In this document: positions 1 to 13,415 of the stretch, piece after piece
How the letters are laid out: every line of letters starts with the position of its first letter
Position numbering within the stretch: position 1 is the stretch's first letter
Assembly (NCBI GenBank): GCA_963691655.1
Contig: OY829326.1
Coordinates: 146,586,998 to 146,650,997, forward strand
DNA from: Toxonevra muliebris
Lineage: Eukaryota; Arthropoda; Insecta; Diptera; Pallopteridae
Direction of reading: 5' to 3'
DNA: 64,000 nt
The notes under the pieces: model-generated
What the model was told of the DNA's origin: nothing
What the model saw: only the letters and a program-made list of their open reading frames with translations
The model's database searches: none
Made by a program: the position numbers and the translations under genes

Positions 1-3000
1 ACATTGAGCAATCTTGATTATCACTTAATAACAATGCCTTAAATTGACTCGTCGTCGCTCATATGCTTTCGTGTTCCGCTTGTCATATTAGTTAGCAGTA
101 GTATTTTTTTGATTTTTTGAAGACGTGCAAAGCAAAATGGAATTTTGATTTTGTAATACACAATCACGCTTGTAGTTATTTCTTTACATGTATTTGGCAT
201 ATGTGTAGTGTATGTATGTTTGTATATAGACAACCAAAATCACTTTATTTTCTTCTCATTTCATTTCTTTTCTTTTCTACAAATTCAATTTAAGCGCGCT
301 TGTTATCAATTTAACTTCCAGCATGAGAGTCATCAGCATCATCATCACCATGCATGCATGTATAGTTTAAGCGTTTTTGCATTTGTATTTGTGCTATTGT
401 ATCTTTAATTTAATATCTTGTCTTTTTTTTTTTTTTGATATGTCAAGCATCTCTATAATATGTCGCATAGTGTCGCCCTTTGGCTTTTCCCTTTTTTTAT
501 GTAGTATTTATTACATTATTTTCTTTGATTGGTTTATTGCATTTTTATTATAATCACATTTTTCCATACTGTTAACAACATTTAATCATTTTATTATTGC
601 ACGTATGTAAATTGATTTATGTACGTTGTTAAAATTGAAGTTATTGAAGACAATTAGAAAAAAAATGAGGTGGTTTCTGGTGGGAAAAAATAAATAATAC
701 GACGTCGAGTCTGCGGGTGAGTACAATGACATTATGCTTTTCTGTTTCCTAACTTTGAGCTCTTAGATTTTTTAATAGATTTAATATTTAATTACCATCA
801 TAAATTTGTGTATAAATTTTCTGTCATTCCCTTTGTTAAAAGTATGCACGAGCTATTTGGACTACATTAACCTTTTAAAGACAAAATTATATTATATTTA
901 ACAAGGAAATTAAAGACATTTACAAATTACACAAGACAAAGGTTAAAAACTGGAGATACTGTTGCCCAAATTTAAAAAAAAAAATGGAGAAAAAAACAAG
1001 TTTTCTGTATTGTTGGCAACCCTCTTATGAAGTTGACAAATACAAACTTTTAGTTTTTTTATGTTGTGGACAGTTAACTTTATAATTCAGCAAGTGAAAT
1101 TTCAAAATAAATTTCAGAAAATGAAAAATAATAAAGAAGGCATGTATATACTTAAATCGTGTTAATAGATTGTTGCAGTTACTGTGGAAGATTAAAGTTT
1201 TTTTCTTGAACTAATTTGGAGCTTTTCAAGAAATCTGAATTTTCCAGAAATAATTAAGGTGAAAAAGGCAGATATGTTAATGGTGTGGATGGAAAGTATT
1301 CAATGGAATTATATATAAAAATTATTATTTTAATTTTTTGATCAAAAATATATAATTATTGAATTAATAAATGCATTAGCAATTCAAAATTTGATTTTTT
1401 TTATTTAGATCCCTTGGATTTTCCATTTGGAGGTGCCACTTCCAGTTATAAGATTCTCAACATTTCTTTCATGGTTTTTGTTATTGACAACTTGCATTCT
1501 CATTTCAAATTTTATTAATACACCACGTATAGTTCCTAAGATATACACAAATATAAGTTTAAGATATATAAGAGGTGTAGTTGCAGTTGAGATTTTTATG
1601 GACGTCCATGTGAAGCATGAATATTTTGATTGCACAATGATTCTCATGTGGATCAAAAGACAAAGCAAAAGGCTAAGCAAGGATCAAGCATCGAGTATAT
1701 GATCCCGAATAAAGAAATGTATTGAAAAATTGAATGCTTAATGTTATGGATAAGCTAAAACTTACTAACAAGGTTGAGACATCAATGCAACGGTTATGTC
1801 AATGTCTAATGTTGACAAGCAGTAAGGAAGCCATTTTGTGTGCCCCAATTAATACACTCACGATGACGAAATGCACGAATGCATTTTTACATGATGTAAT
1901 TTTGAAGACGAATGTCTAGGAACTCAAAAAATTAACTAATTAATCGCGCGAAGGAGGCAGAAAATGATCCAAAAATTAGTGACCTACTTGAGGAGACCTC
2001 CCTAAAAATAAATATATAATAAGTCCATGGATGGTATATGAACATTTGCGAGTTTATCTTGGAGAGTGTTTGCCAAGATTAACATGGTTAGATCTTGTGC
2101 CATGTCATGATATATTATTATTTTATTTAAAAAAAAAGACTGTAAAATGAGCTGCTCTTTGTTGTATTTTGACTTAATTAGTTATTTAGTGGTTCATTTT
2201 TAACCAAAGTAAATCTATCGGATTGGCAATTTAAAATAGTGAAGTTTGCTGGTTGGTTTCATCATCGCCTTCAGTTTCTTTTCATAATAATTTTTGCATT
2301 GGAGATTGATTAAGTGATACCTACTAAAATTCTCGGATATTTCTTTTGTAGTAATATATTTTTACTTGCCCACATAAATAAGCATGAACATTAATATATA
2401 CATATTTATGTATATTAGTTGCTTGTACATACATATAATTTCGTTTAACACGTCGTATGAGTTATTTAAATGTTATTAAATTTTTAGTTTAAAAAAAGTT
2501 TTATTTAGCTACTAAAATATCAAACATTAAAAACGATTTTTTAAAAAAAAAAACATTGTGCAATAATTTTTCATATTTATTAATTTGAATACAATGAAAC
2601 GTTTTCTACATCCCTACACCGTTTATTTTCTACATACAATTCACATTGTTAACAATAAGATTAGATTTCTCAAGTGGCTGAAGCATTTTTCTATTAAGTT
2701 TCTTTTTGGTGTATATGTGCGTTTGTGTATGTGTGCGAATGATTTTTAAATCTTGACTGACAGCCAGATTGTTCAGTTGTGGTGCATTTGCACCCTAAGC
2801 GCGCGCGATCACTTGAAGCATTTTTTGTTTTGCAATTTCAAAACCTCATGTGATTATGAGGAGGAGTGCAAATCTATGTAGGTAAATATATGTACATACG
2901 AAAAACAAAAAGCAAACTAATTTTTTTTACGAACATGTCTGCAATCTCAGTTAATAATTTGAAATCGACAAACTTTTTAAATGACGTCATTACTGTGATA

Positions 3001-3950
3001 TTGTAAATATACATTTAATAGTACGTAGGCGCATTTTTCCTTTTAATTCAATTTAAAGTTGAACGTTGATAAACATTTAGTTACTTTGACGCAAGCTTTC
3101 ATGTCATATAAGATTAAGATATGCGTATTTTAGGAATATCTGCAGGTACATTTGACTTTGTTTTATTATAGTACCTAATGTTTTGGGCTACAATGATAGA
3201 TAGATTTGGTATTTAATTTGCCTTTGCATAAATACTGTGACCTAAATGTTCTATTGTCCTATTTTATTGTGATTAGAGGTAATGTGATAGATAAGGTTGT
3301 TTGTTTACTTCAAAACAAAGGTTATTCAGACATTACTGTAGCATTGCTGGACATCGATAAAGTAAATGATGAAATGGTTGTTACTTCATAATTTCATAAT
3401 TACAAAATCAGGAAATTAAAAGTTTCATTGCACTAAAAAAACTCTCGCGAAATTTGAAAATTAACTCGCACAGTGGTTTCCACTATAATTTTCTTTCTGA
3501 CTATTGGAATGGTAATACTTGTCCAATATAATCAAAGATCTTTGTAATATAGGGTTCTTAAATTAAAATAATAATAATAATATTCATCAGTCCATTTATT
3601 GCTGATCAGAAGCTTTCACAACAGAAAGTGTATTCACCTGCGCAACCTTCGTTAATTTACCCGTCCCTTCCGTTAAAATTTTTCCCAATAACATGAAAAT
3701 AATTTGCAAAATAGCCACTCCAAAAAATGTAGTCATTCGAAGAACCTCAGTTATTAATAAGTTAAGTTTTTTATGCAAAAACTATAAAATTGCTCCAGTG
3801 GTCATGGTACCCCCATATAAATTGAGTTCTCACAAAATGATATCAAAGGAAATAGTACGTCGTAGGTATGGACACATCAATATACTTATGTATACGAAAA
3901 AAAACTGGTCGCAGTAAACATGTTGTATTAATTCAAATATGACAGTTACA
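1..3950. other. AT-rich gene-free stretch
   Basis: No supported gene. Open frames here are short, overlap on both strands and show no recognisable domain. The 91-codon pair at 1405-1702 is a mirror-strand coincidence. Poly(A) and poly(T) runs and an AAT run near 3567 are the only structures seen. Confidence 0.6.
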
Positions 3951-4038
3951 GCAAATGTTACTATTATTAATTCATAAAGAATTTTCCGTTTTACATTTCT
4001 GCATCATTATTTTTTCTGATTTTTTTACATTACGCAAA

Positions 4039-4625
4039 ATGAGTTCATTGAGCACGCGCGATATAATTGTACGCAAAACTCCAGGTTTTCCACATATGTC
4101 ACATAAAGACATTGCCAAAAGTTTAAAAATTCTAAAATCTACGGTAACTTTAGTGCTTAAAAACTGTAGTGAACGACTAACTACCGAAAAGAAAACTGGA
4201 AGTGGGCGAAAGAAGGGGTTCATCTCGGAGGAAAAAGCCAAGAAAGTGAAAAACTTGTTTTAATGAAATCCAGGCCTTTCCATCTGAGATGTTGCTAAAA
4301 AAGCCCATATGTAACTCGGATTAAAAAAATTTGAGCAAACTTAAAAATATTATGTTCTGAAATGAGCAAAATCGATTAAGTGGGCATGGTATCTCCTATA
4401 TATGTGAAATTTTCAAAGAGAGACATGAAAGGAAATTTTAAAATAAATGACGGAATTCGGTATACTTCATTAAAATCTTCTCTGGAACAATTTTTGTGCC
4501 AATTTCGGGCAATCGCAACACCTATGATTACGGATTCAAAAGAGAATGTCAAAGTTACCATATGCGAATGTTTCGCATGCAGCGAATGCGAGCATCCGTT
4601 ACATCTGTTACTGGAGAAAATATAA
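4039..4625 (+). pseudogene. Decayed Tc1-type transposase, first copy
   Basis: The frame from 4039 starts MSSLSTRDIIVR and has helix-turn-helix-like residues HKDIAKSLKILKSTVTLVLK, then GSGRKKG and EEKAKKVKN, the layout of Tc1-type transposase N-termini. A double stop at 4261-4266 interrupts it; the same frame then resumes with NPGLSI, another stop and DVAKKAHM. A further open stretch at 4380-4625 may be the start of the catalytic domain but has no clear motif. Non-functional. Confidence 0.6.
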
Positions 4626-4720
4626 ACTTAACTCGTTCTTTTTTGTTGTTACTGTAGTAATTTAAATCAAACTTAAAAGGTTAAAGATCAGTATTTTTTA
4701 AGTATTATTTAAGTGAGGAA

Positions 4721-5560
4721 ATGGGTAGAAAAAAGTCTGACAAAGAAATAGCTAAAATCTACGCCTACAAAGACGTTGTTTTGCGGAATTGTGGAATTGT
4801 AACAAAATTAAACAGGTCATCTTCAACTGTTGATAATGTTGTAAACCTAAAACAAGAATATAATGCAAACCGCGCCAATAAAATCAAAAGATTTCTGATC
4901 GGCAAAAAACAGTGCACTTAAAGGCAACGTAACTCCACCAAAAATAAAGCCAGATTTGGGACTACTGATATATAAACGTCGTGTCCAAAAAATTCTATCC
5001 TAAAGCAATCATTTGAAATGACAAAAAATTTATTAGAAACGATCTTTTAGTGCAAGTCATAAAAGCAAAAGGTTGAAGTTTGCTGAAAAATACAGGTCAT
5101 CGTCGCATGAATAGAGAAGTGTTTTATTTTCTGATGGGGAAAAATGTAATTTGAATGGACCTGTTGGCCTCAAATACTACTGGTGAAATTTCGAAAATCA
5201 GAAATTGTGGTGGCATGGCTATGATAAGTAATAGGGCTCCATTATGCAAAATTTCAATTCGGTTGAATTAGAAGAATTACGTGGACCTCTTGAAAGAAGT
5301 CTAAATTGACTCTTAGTCCGCACAAGATTGGTTGTTTCAACAAGTGGGTTCAACAGAAATAAAAACTATTATTGGACTAGCCTGCCCGTTCTCTTAACTT
5401 AAACCCTATAGAGAACTTGTGGAGGACATTGGCATAGTGGGTGTATACAAATGGACGTTAGTTTTACTCAATGGAAGATCTCAGTAAAATCATTTGTTAG
5501 GAATGAAACAAGAACGCCAAAACGTATCTTTGAAGTTTTTGAAATGTAGAGAAAGTACAC
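4721..5560 (+). pseudogene. Decayed Tc1/mariner transposase, second copy
   Basis: Starts MGRKKSDKEIAKIYAYKDVV with KLNRSSSTVDNVV, a Tc1-type DNA-binding domain distinct from the copy at 4039. Downstream in shifted frames are FSDGEKCNL (first catalytic Asp, near 5130), YVDLLERSLN, AQDWLFQQ (near 5320) and LNPIENLW with the catalytic Glu (about 5401-5417), then VYTNGR. The second catalytic Asp, expected right after FQQ, is replaced by Val. Several frameshifts and stops: dead. The DD34E-type spacing identifies the superfamily. Confidence 0.75.
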
Positions 5561-5649
5561 ATTATTCATTTATTTTTGAACATTTTTGGCTTACTTTTTC
5601 AGATTATTTTCTTAGAATTCGCATAAAAATCGTGCTGGAATTTTTTTTC

Positions 5650-7430
5650 TTAATTTTCTAAATTTTGTAAAGGAATTATTTCATTTTAAGTTATAAATAA
5701 AATTGAGCAATAAAATAAACAAAAAATATTTTATTTTATTATCACAAATATTTCATTAAAAATCATACTGCAATCATATATTTCGTTGAAATTAGTGAAA
5801 TTTGTAATTTGAAAAATTAAAAACCTCGGGTTTTCCTCTAATTACGTTTTGCCGAATATCTCTTGGCCTGGATGATAACTGCAGAAACTAAAAATATCAT
5901 GTCGTGCTCAGTGTGACCAAATACATAAATAAATCATGGATACAAATCTATGCACACAGTGTAAACTACTGCAAATGTTCAAAATATTTATTTTACCAGG
6001 CAAAAATAATGTCCTCCTGCCCCGTAGTAAAATTTAGATTTTCAAAAGTTTAGCTCCCACAATGAGTAACTTTTATATTGAAAGAATTTTATTCAAATTC
6101 ACTAAAATAATAAAATTTAAAATAAGTTAATTCAAAGTTGGAAAATATAGAATAAAAATACGCATTTCACATTAAAAAACAACTAAACAACAGAAAATTA
6201 ATTTAACTTGCGTATTTCATTAATGAAATTCAAGTGTTAAGCTCGTGTTCATATTTATAAAGCATTTTTGCCCAACCCCTTGCTTTGACGTGGAAATGTA
6301 CTATAGAACTGCGGATTTGATTAAGCAAAAATCACCAAAAAATGGACAAATTACTATCCAAACGGAGGACAAATGAACAAATAGACAGACAGGCAGACGC
6401 ATGGAGAGATCGGTAGACAGGGAGACAGACGGATGAATGTATGAATGGCTCGTTGAGCTACGTGTGCCACTAGTTGGAGGTGGTTTCAAATGGCGGCGAC
6501 ACATGGTATGCAAATATAAATAAAAAACTAAAAAAAAGCAACAACTGAAATAGTAACGTCATTGTAATTGTGTAATGATAAACCAAGGGATGAGTAGCTA
6601 AAGTGTAGGAGGAGTAGAGGGAGGAGTAGGAAGAGGAGAAGGTGAAACTGGAAACAGCAACATCAGCTAATATGTATTTAAATAACGTATAAAGACAAAA
6701 TGTTTTGATACAACAATAGAATTTTCGTTTCATTTGGTTTTTTTTTTCTCTTTTTATATTATTATTTTTTTTTCAATTTTCATTTATGCCTGTGCTTCAT
6801 GCATAGCGCTTCACTCTTCTTCATTGCATTTGATAAAAATTTTTATTTTTATTTTTATTTTTTTAGTCAGTCTCCATTTATACTACACTGATCAAATGAA
6901 CGAACGTACAAACAATTCCAATAAATGAAACTAAACTGTATGTATGCCATCTATGCAATATGTATTTACATATATGCACAGATATCTAGATACAGAATAT
7001 AGCAGTGATGAAAAGCTAAGCTTAACTTCAACGCTAAAGCGAGTAGTATGAGGCGGTCAGTCAAAAACGGTACGGCTACAAAGAAAATACGTACATGTCG
7101 GCATCAGCGGTGGCGGCATACATCGAATGAAAACAACCAGCAATTTCAGTGTTTCAGAGGAAACACTACAATTGAGGAGCCTCAGTTATGAGCATCATCG
7201 TCTTCAGTAGTAGTGGATGACAAAGTAGTCAAAGAATAAGAAGACACGATACAAAAAATATATATATATATATAAATAAAATATTCATACTATAAGTAAA
7301 GCGGTACTTTTGTGCGTTGTACATATTCCTTAAGTATATACAAAAAAAAAAAAAAGAGAAAAAAGAAGCAGTGGTGGTTTTGGATTTACTAAAAAAAAAT
7401 TAAATGATATTTGTATTGTATCGTAAAAGA
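5650..7430. other. AT-rich stretch without a supported gene
   Basis: Nothing codes convincingly. A GA-rich tract on the plus strand (about 6600-6650), a GACAGACAG-like repeat (about 6380-6435) and a (TA)n run near 7258-7275 are low-complexity. Some less AT-rich segments around 7020-7230 could belong to an upstream regulatory region, but no motif settles this. Confidence 0.5.
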
Positions 7431-7439
7431 TACTGCGGC

Positions 7440-7636
7440 GAACTGTGCGAAAAAGTATAAGAAAAATACATTACGGATAGAAATCTAGATTGAGTTATTT
7501 AGCTAGCGCAGTTTACGAGTGGCCACCATCAACGACACAGCAGCAACAACAGCAGCACTCAGCATACCATCATATCCACGTACCACACAATAAATCAGCA
7601 GCATGGAAGACTATTGGGGTCTGAGCAGCACAAATG
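7440..7636 (+). promoter_or_regulatory. Candidate 5' leader and first exon for gene A
   Basis: This stretch looks like a fly transcript leader: it is less AT-rich than its surroundings and holds a CAG/CAA-rich run near 7540-7562. An ATG at 7603 in context GCAGCATGG opens MEDYWGLSSTN, and a GT at 7637 would end the exon at 7636 in phase 1. That is exactly the phase the acceptor at 22716 needs, giving ...[17 protein letters not shown]. Against it: the donor (GTACTA) is poor, and the short peptide has no signal sequence, although without splicing the frame continues into a hydrophobic run. It would imply a 15 kb first intron, similar to the 14 kb one in gene C. Needs RNA evidence. Confidence 0.28.
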
Positions 7637-8466
7637 GTACTAACAAATGGATTGACTTTATTCTTTTGTGTTTTTTTAATACTCTAATCTAATAGATAGA
7701 TAGATAATAATAATAATGGGAATAAAGAAAATTTAATATAAATTAATTCTAATTAATTACAAATGAATAGAAAATTATTTTAAAAATGCAAGTGATAGAA
7801 AATATTTAATATGATTTAATTTTTATTAAACAGACATCAGAAATTTAGTGAATTTTGATGAATGAAAAGAAAATTTTAATTGCGCGTTTGGTGAAAATCG
7901 AGCTAACATAGCAATGAGCTCAAGTAAACATTGTGCAAATAAATTAAAAACTATCAAAAATCAAATTGAAATAAATACAAGATACTCAAAGATTAAAGTA
8001 AAGTGTGATAGAAAATTCAAATGAATCAATTTCCATATATATATATAAAAAAAATAATTTGAAAGAAATTGATTAAAGAACTAAATAATTGGGGAGTTAT
8101 CCTTTTAGCTATACAGGTGCTTACCTAGTAACTAACGGAAATTTTATTTAGCGCGAGACGGAAAATATAATATACATACAACACAAACCATAACATATGG
8201 TAGATGGGCGTAATTATTTTCCGATTTTTATGGTTCTTGTATGTTTTTTTTTAAATTTTTTTTGCCAAAAATAAAAATTAATTTGCAAATGTGAATAGTT
8301 CAATAATATAGCATGTAAAGCAATCGAATCAGACGACTGTTTTGATCATTGTGATAGTTCTTAATATTTTAATAACCTATATTAGTAAATTACAAATACT
8401 TATTCGAAAATGTACCTGTGAATAACAAGTGCTTACTCTTCATATATCTTCACTGAATAGTTAAAT

Positions 8467-8906
8467 CAGAGGCTCTCAAGTGTTTTCGTCCTACGCCTCC
8501 CTTTTCGAATTCGTGCCAAGCCCGCGCCTCCCCACCTTGGATTCCCACACATTTTTTTGTGATTGTTTAATATTTATAAATTAAATCATACCCGCCTGGG
8601 AAGGCTCTGGTTAGTCTGTGTCAAGTATAAACTAGACTAGTAAACTTTTTAGTTATTTAATAGTTTCTCGTTAACTAGGATGGTGAAGTTTTAGTGCGGT
8701 TTTATCGTGTTTAATAGAATCAATCGTGTATTCGAGTTAAATACATACTCGTATTAATATTTGATCACACAAACATACAAATAATCAATATTTTAACCCA
8801 AAAAAACTTTATTAAATACTAAATATTATGATTACAATGCATTACAGAGTATGCAAATATTTCTTTATTGAAATGTCTCCGCGCCTCCACCACTTGAGAA
8901 CCACTG
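8467..8906. mobile_element. hAT-type MITE with 8-bp target duplication
   Basis: Imperfect terminal inverted repeats (CAGAGGCTCTCAAGTG at the left, CACTTGAGAACCACTG at the right) bound a 440-bp element with no transposase. It is flanked by a perfect 8-bp direct repeat, AGTTAAAT, at 8459-8466 and 8907-8914. An 8-bp duplication and CAG-ended repeats are the signature of hAT-superfamily insertions. Confidence 0.85.
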
Positions 8907-9249
8907 AGTTAAATAGTAAAATTTTCTTGTTTTATGAAATTTTGGTCCCTTATTCTATTTAAAAAACACTGGGTGGGCTTTCCATAACAAATTTGAAACG
9001 AAAACTTTAATCTGGCAAAAAAGTGGCCCAAAAATTAATACGTATTTGTTTTTAAGTGGTTCTCAAACTTTTGATGATATGACATATTAAAGTCAAAAGA
9101 AGAAACTTTCAATTGCTCACTAGTATACAAATTTTTCTGTGGAGTAAAAGTTTATATTTTTCCTAAAGCTTTTAACAATATTCTAAAGAATATTTTATTT
9201 AAAGCTATTTTTGTTTTTAAATTTGGAACATTTTTTTTATTTTTATATT

Positions 9250-9335
9250 GATAATGAATGAGATAGATATGAGAATCAACCACCAGACCAAGATGGGAAT
9301 TGAACTAGCAACTTTCCGTGCTTAAATCTAGTGCT
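9250..9335 (-). mobile_element. tRNA-derived SINE fragment, minus strand
   Basis: Read on the minus strand this carries GCACTAGATT, then TAGTTCAATTCCCATCTTGG and TCTGGTGGTTGATTCTCAT, matching the B-box region and downstream sequence of the SINE at 13118. Only the central part survives. Confidence 0.65.
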
Positions 9336-12300
9336 CCGTGAATCCTAAGGGATCCGCGAAAATTTTAAAATTCCGCGAGAATATAAAAATTAAGAAAAAA
9401 TTATTTTCAAGTTCAGATCATTTATGTTTTTTTTAAATGAATTGAATTATCTTTGAAAATTCTAAACGCAAACTCCGCGAAATCGAATGCCGTCGAAAAG
9501 GCCTCCGCGGCCGAAAATGATTGAAGGCCACTGCATCACTATACTATCGAGGTCGTTCGTTATAAACCTTTTACGATACGCTTAAGAAAAAAATCGTCAC
9601 TACTCTAAACTTTAGTGGATGTAATGTTGCAATTAGGATACCCAGCCTAAATAGTTTATAATTGATCAAGTTAAATGGGTCGTTGACTTTTGAGATTTGA
9701 TTCCCACAAATTTTGTTACTTTGATAACAAAAACAAATGCATTTGATCGTCGGGTTAGCACTTAGAATCATGTTTTGGGGTAAAAACATGCTTTTCTAAT
9801 ATATTCTTAAAAAAAAACAGCTTCCCAAGCTTGGTTCGGGCTAGAACGAAACTTTTATAAAGGGAAATAGTTAATGGTGCTCTTTATTGGTGAGTTGATT
9901 ACATGGAATGTTACTTTACTTTGTCATGCAATATAGTGGCTGTTTTTATTTTTCGATCACTTAATTAAACCTAGGATGAGAATTCGGTTTTCGCACACTA
10001 CAAAAAACTTCAACGGAGGGTTTAATATTTCTCAAGCAATAAGTTATTTTTATTTTATACATTCGTGTTTTTGAAAAATGCTGCTGTTGGTTTATGTTCA
10101 ATAAATTAATAAATAATGATAATCAGAGAAGATTCTTGGAATCCTTGGTATAGAAGAATTGTTAGCAACGTACTTGCATTTACACTTTTAAGATTAATAA
10201 AAATGTTTTAAAGTTCCTCAAAGCGGAGATACATAAAGTTCATTGTGAATCCCCTATAAATTTATTATGTTTATTTTATTTTTTGTATTAGTTAACATTG
10301 CAAGTCGATAAATATATTTTATATTAAATAAAAACATTTCGAAACAATGAAAAAATAGTTTGGTATATTAAAAAACAAACATTCATAAAATATAAGCAGA
10401 CATTAAATCAATAAACAAAGTTTTCAAAATATAAATTAAATTACTAAGAAAAAGAAAAAAACAAATAAAAGTTAAAGCATACCAGCAAATTTATATGTAA
10501 ACAACTGTATTTAAAATAACAATTGCAAAAAAATAATAAATAAATAATATAATAACAAAACAAAAAAGAATATACATAAAAGCAGTATTTAGTTTAACGT
10601 GGCGTATGCGTAATAAAATCTAAAATGAAATGAAAAAAAAAAATGAAACAATTTCAATGCGAATGCAATGGAGCAGAAAAATCAAAACAAAAATGCACAA
10701 AAGCTTTAAAATAAACTAAAAACAAACAAACACAACGATAGTGCCGAGAAATGATGAGCAAAACAAACGTAAACGTGAAGTAAAGTAAAATAATGAAAAT
10801 AATTATGTATAAATTTAAATGAAAATGTGTTAAGAAAAACAAAATGGTGCAAAATATTTATACATTGATAAAAATATTTGATTGCGAAAAATAACAAAAA
10901 GTTGCTAGAGTTGCTTTTAAAATAGTGAAATATATTTTAAAATCTGTTGATTATATAGAAACAAAAACCCAAAAGAATTATAACTAGCCTGATTTGTTAA
11001 TAATAATTGAAAATAATTTAAAGTGAACAGGACATTAAAAAAAATAAAAAATTAACTACTCAAACTACAAAACTACATAATCAAACACAAACAACAGAAT
11101 ATACAATCTGACAGATGGAAGTATCATACTACAATAATAAAGTATCTTCTTGTAAGAGAAAATCTAAAAATATGTCCATCTTTTAGAAGGCAGATAAGTA
11201 AAAAAGAACAGTGAAAATAGTACGAAAACAGCAACACTTACAGTAAAGATACAAAAAGTGTAAAGAAACTTGCAGTAATATTTATATGCTTACTTTTTTT
11301 CTTAGTATGTATATATATATATTAAATGTATATATATGTGTGTGTGTAGTTTTGCTGATTAAATTAAAGTGAACTTAATTCACTGTGATTGATAACTTTT
11401 TTTTATACATATGCACGAGATCTTTGTTTGAAATAAGTAGCGATTCTGTTGTACCGCATCCTACTAGTTACTTAGTTTGAAATATGTGGATTTATGTGTC
11501 TTATTGTATGTGTGTATGAATTTGTATCGTATGCATTCACCACATACACTCTGATTTCTTGAATTTCACATGTGTGTGTGCCTTGAATGAATTTGCTTCA
11601 TATTTATCACACTATATCACAATCTCACCCCAAAGTGATTTGAACTAAAAATGACCCAAAGCAACTTACTCGTAAGTAACATTATAAAATTGAAGCTGAA
11701 TAGTTGAAAAAACGAATGTTTAAAAATCACTTATAAAATATTAAAAAAGAAATAATAAGCCAACAAAAATAACAATAACAATAATGGCAATCTTATTTAC
11801 TAGGTTATACTTCTTTTTTATATCAAAAATTTAGTTTTAGTTCAGATTACATGAATATACATATCTGAATTTGTATTTATTAAACAAAAGCGTGCCTAAA
11901 TATTTAAACGAAGCAAGTAATACAATGGAAAATTGAATACAAATTACATACATAGATTTAGCTATATTGTGAATCTAACCAATCAGTTTGAGTTCTTCCA
12001 AATTGATTCATAGATTTTTTAAATTAAAATGAAAGATACGCGCGTCACTCATGCTTCCTTTATTTTAAGTTTCAATTTAATTTACACACGCACAAGTCCA
12101 CTCACACACATACATAAATATATGTTAATATGTGTTCATTATATTTAGTACACGCGCACAATTTCGGTCTACTTTAATTTTTTCTTTTAGCAATTGCAGA
12201 CTGAACGGAAGAAAATAGTCGTGAATTGTTTAAATGCCACACTCATAAATTAAATAATTATTATTTTGCTGTAGTTTTGAATGCCGACACAAAATCTGTT

Positions 12301-13117
12301 AAATCATGCAATCTAATATAAGTACATACATATAGTTATCTGTTGCTTTTACAAATAATTCTACTACTCAAATTAGAGGATTCAAGCACATCGCTTAAAA
12401 GTATAGAAATTTCGCTAAAATTGATGATATTTTTAATTTGGAATTTTTTTTTATAAAAATTTCTTCGAAATTGGTGAGTTTCTTTAATTTTTCAGCCAAC
12501 AATTGTTTAAAAATCTGATCATTTGTAATTGTACTTTATAAATAAAAGCCAAAGAGAAAACGAATTTTTCAAATCGAATATAATGTATTAATTGATCCTG
12601 CGTGAGCGTTCTTAACAAAATTTATAATCTCTTTATAATTTCCACCCAGTTTTTAATAACAGCGCAACCTAAACCTTCTTGTGATACCAATTAACTATAT
12701 ACACTTGGAAAAACTATTTTTGCATTTTATTTTTATTGATAACAAGCATTTTAAGAAATCTGTGATTGGAAAATTAAATAAAATTGCCAATTACTGTAAA
12801 ATTTTTTGGTACTGTCAAGAGCCCTTCGTAACCTGAAGATATTACCCGATTTAAAAAAAAAAAGAAAAGATTTTCCTTGTATCCATCAGGATGAACAGTA
12901 CCGTTTTTATTCTAATATTTGTTGATTTTTCATCATTTATGGTCTCAATAAATGGTAAATGGGCATTTCCATGGCTACGTAATATTAGCAAACAAAAAGT
13001 GACGTACTTCTGTACTTGACTTTACTTCTGACAAAAAATATCGTCTGAATCTAGAAAAACGCAAAATTCTGTGAAAACGGCTCGAGTTTTTTAATGCAAC
13101 TTATTTTATTATTTTGA

Positions 13118-13415
13118 GGACCTCGATAGCCTAGTGGATAGTGCACTAGACTTTCATCTGGGAGGTTCGGGTTCGATTCCCGTCTTCGTCTGGTGGTTAA
13201 TTTTCATTACTTTCTTATATTCACTATCAATATGAAGTGTATGAGAATTATAAGATAGTGTACAAGTACACACATTGGTTGGTAATGGCAAAACCACCAA
13301 GCCGATAAAAAATTCGGAATTGGTGTTAAACTGTAGGTCCAACTATGTGGTATCACAATGGGCCGTTCAGGCCTAAGTGTGTCTCTCGACAGCCACTCCA
13401 ACCTAACCTAACCTA
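13118..13415 (+). mobile_element. tRNA-derived SINE, nearly full length
   Basis: About 298 bp. The head is tRNA-like with a pol III A box (TAGCCTAGTGG, 13127-13137) and a perfect-looking B box (GGTTCGATTCC, 13170-13180), then a non-tRNA body including GGCAAAACCACCAAGCC and TTAAACTGTAGGTCCAAC, and a tail of repeated ACCTA units. A diverged second copy lies at 32766 and a fragment at 9250, which shows it is an interspersed repeat and not a tRNA gene. Confidence 0.85.

Noticed and set aside
1405..1702. Overlapping 91-codon frames on both strands
   Set aside because: They mirror each other, show no domain, and have no splice or context support; chance frames.
6301..6930. Frames rich in Ser, Phe, Leu and Ile
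   Set aside because: Translations of purine- and pyrimidine-rich low-complexity DNA.
9056..9540. Possible second hAT element (GTGGTTCTCAAACTTTTG; GGCCACTGCA)
   Set aside because: The ends do not pair convincingly and I found no matching target duplication.
13118..13190. A functional tRNA gene
   Set aside because: A and B boxes are present, but the acceptor stem does not pair, and diverged copies show it is a SINE head.
13154..13401. Minus-strand frames of 62-64 codons
   Set aside because: They lie inside the SINE at 13118-13415 on the opposite strand.
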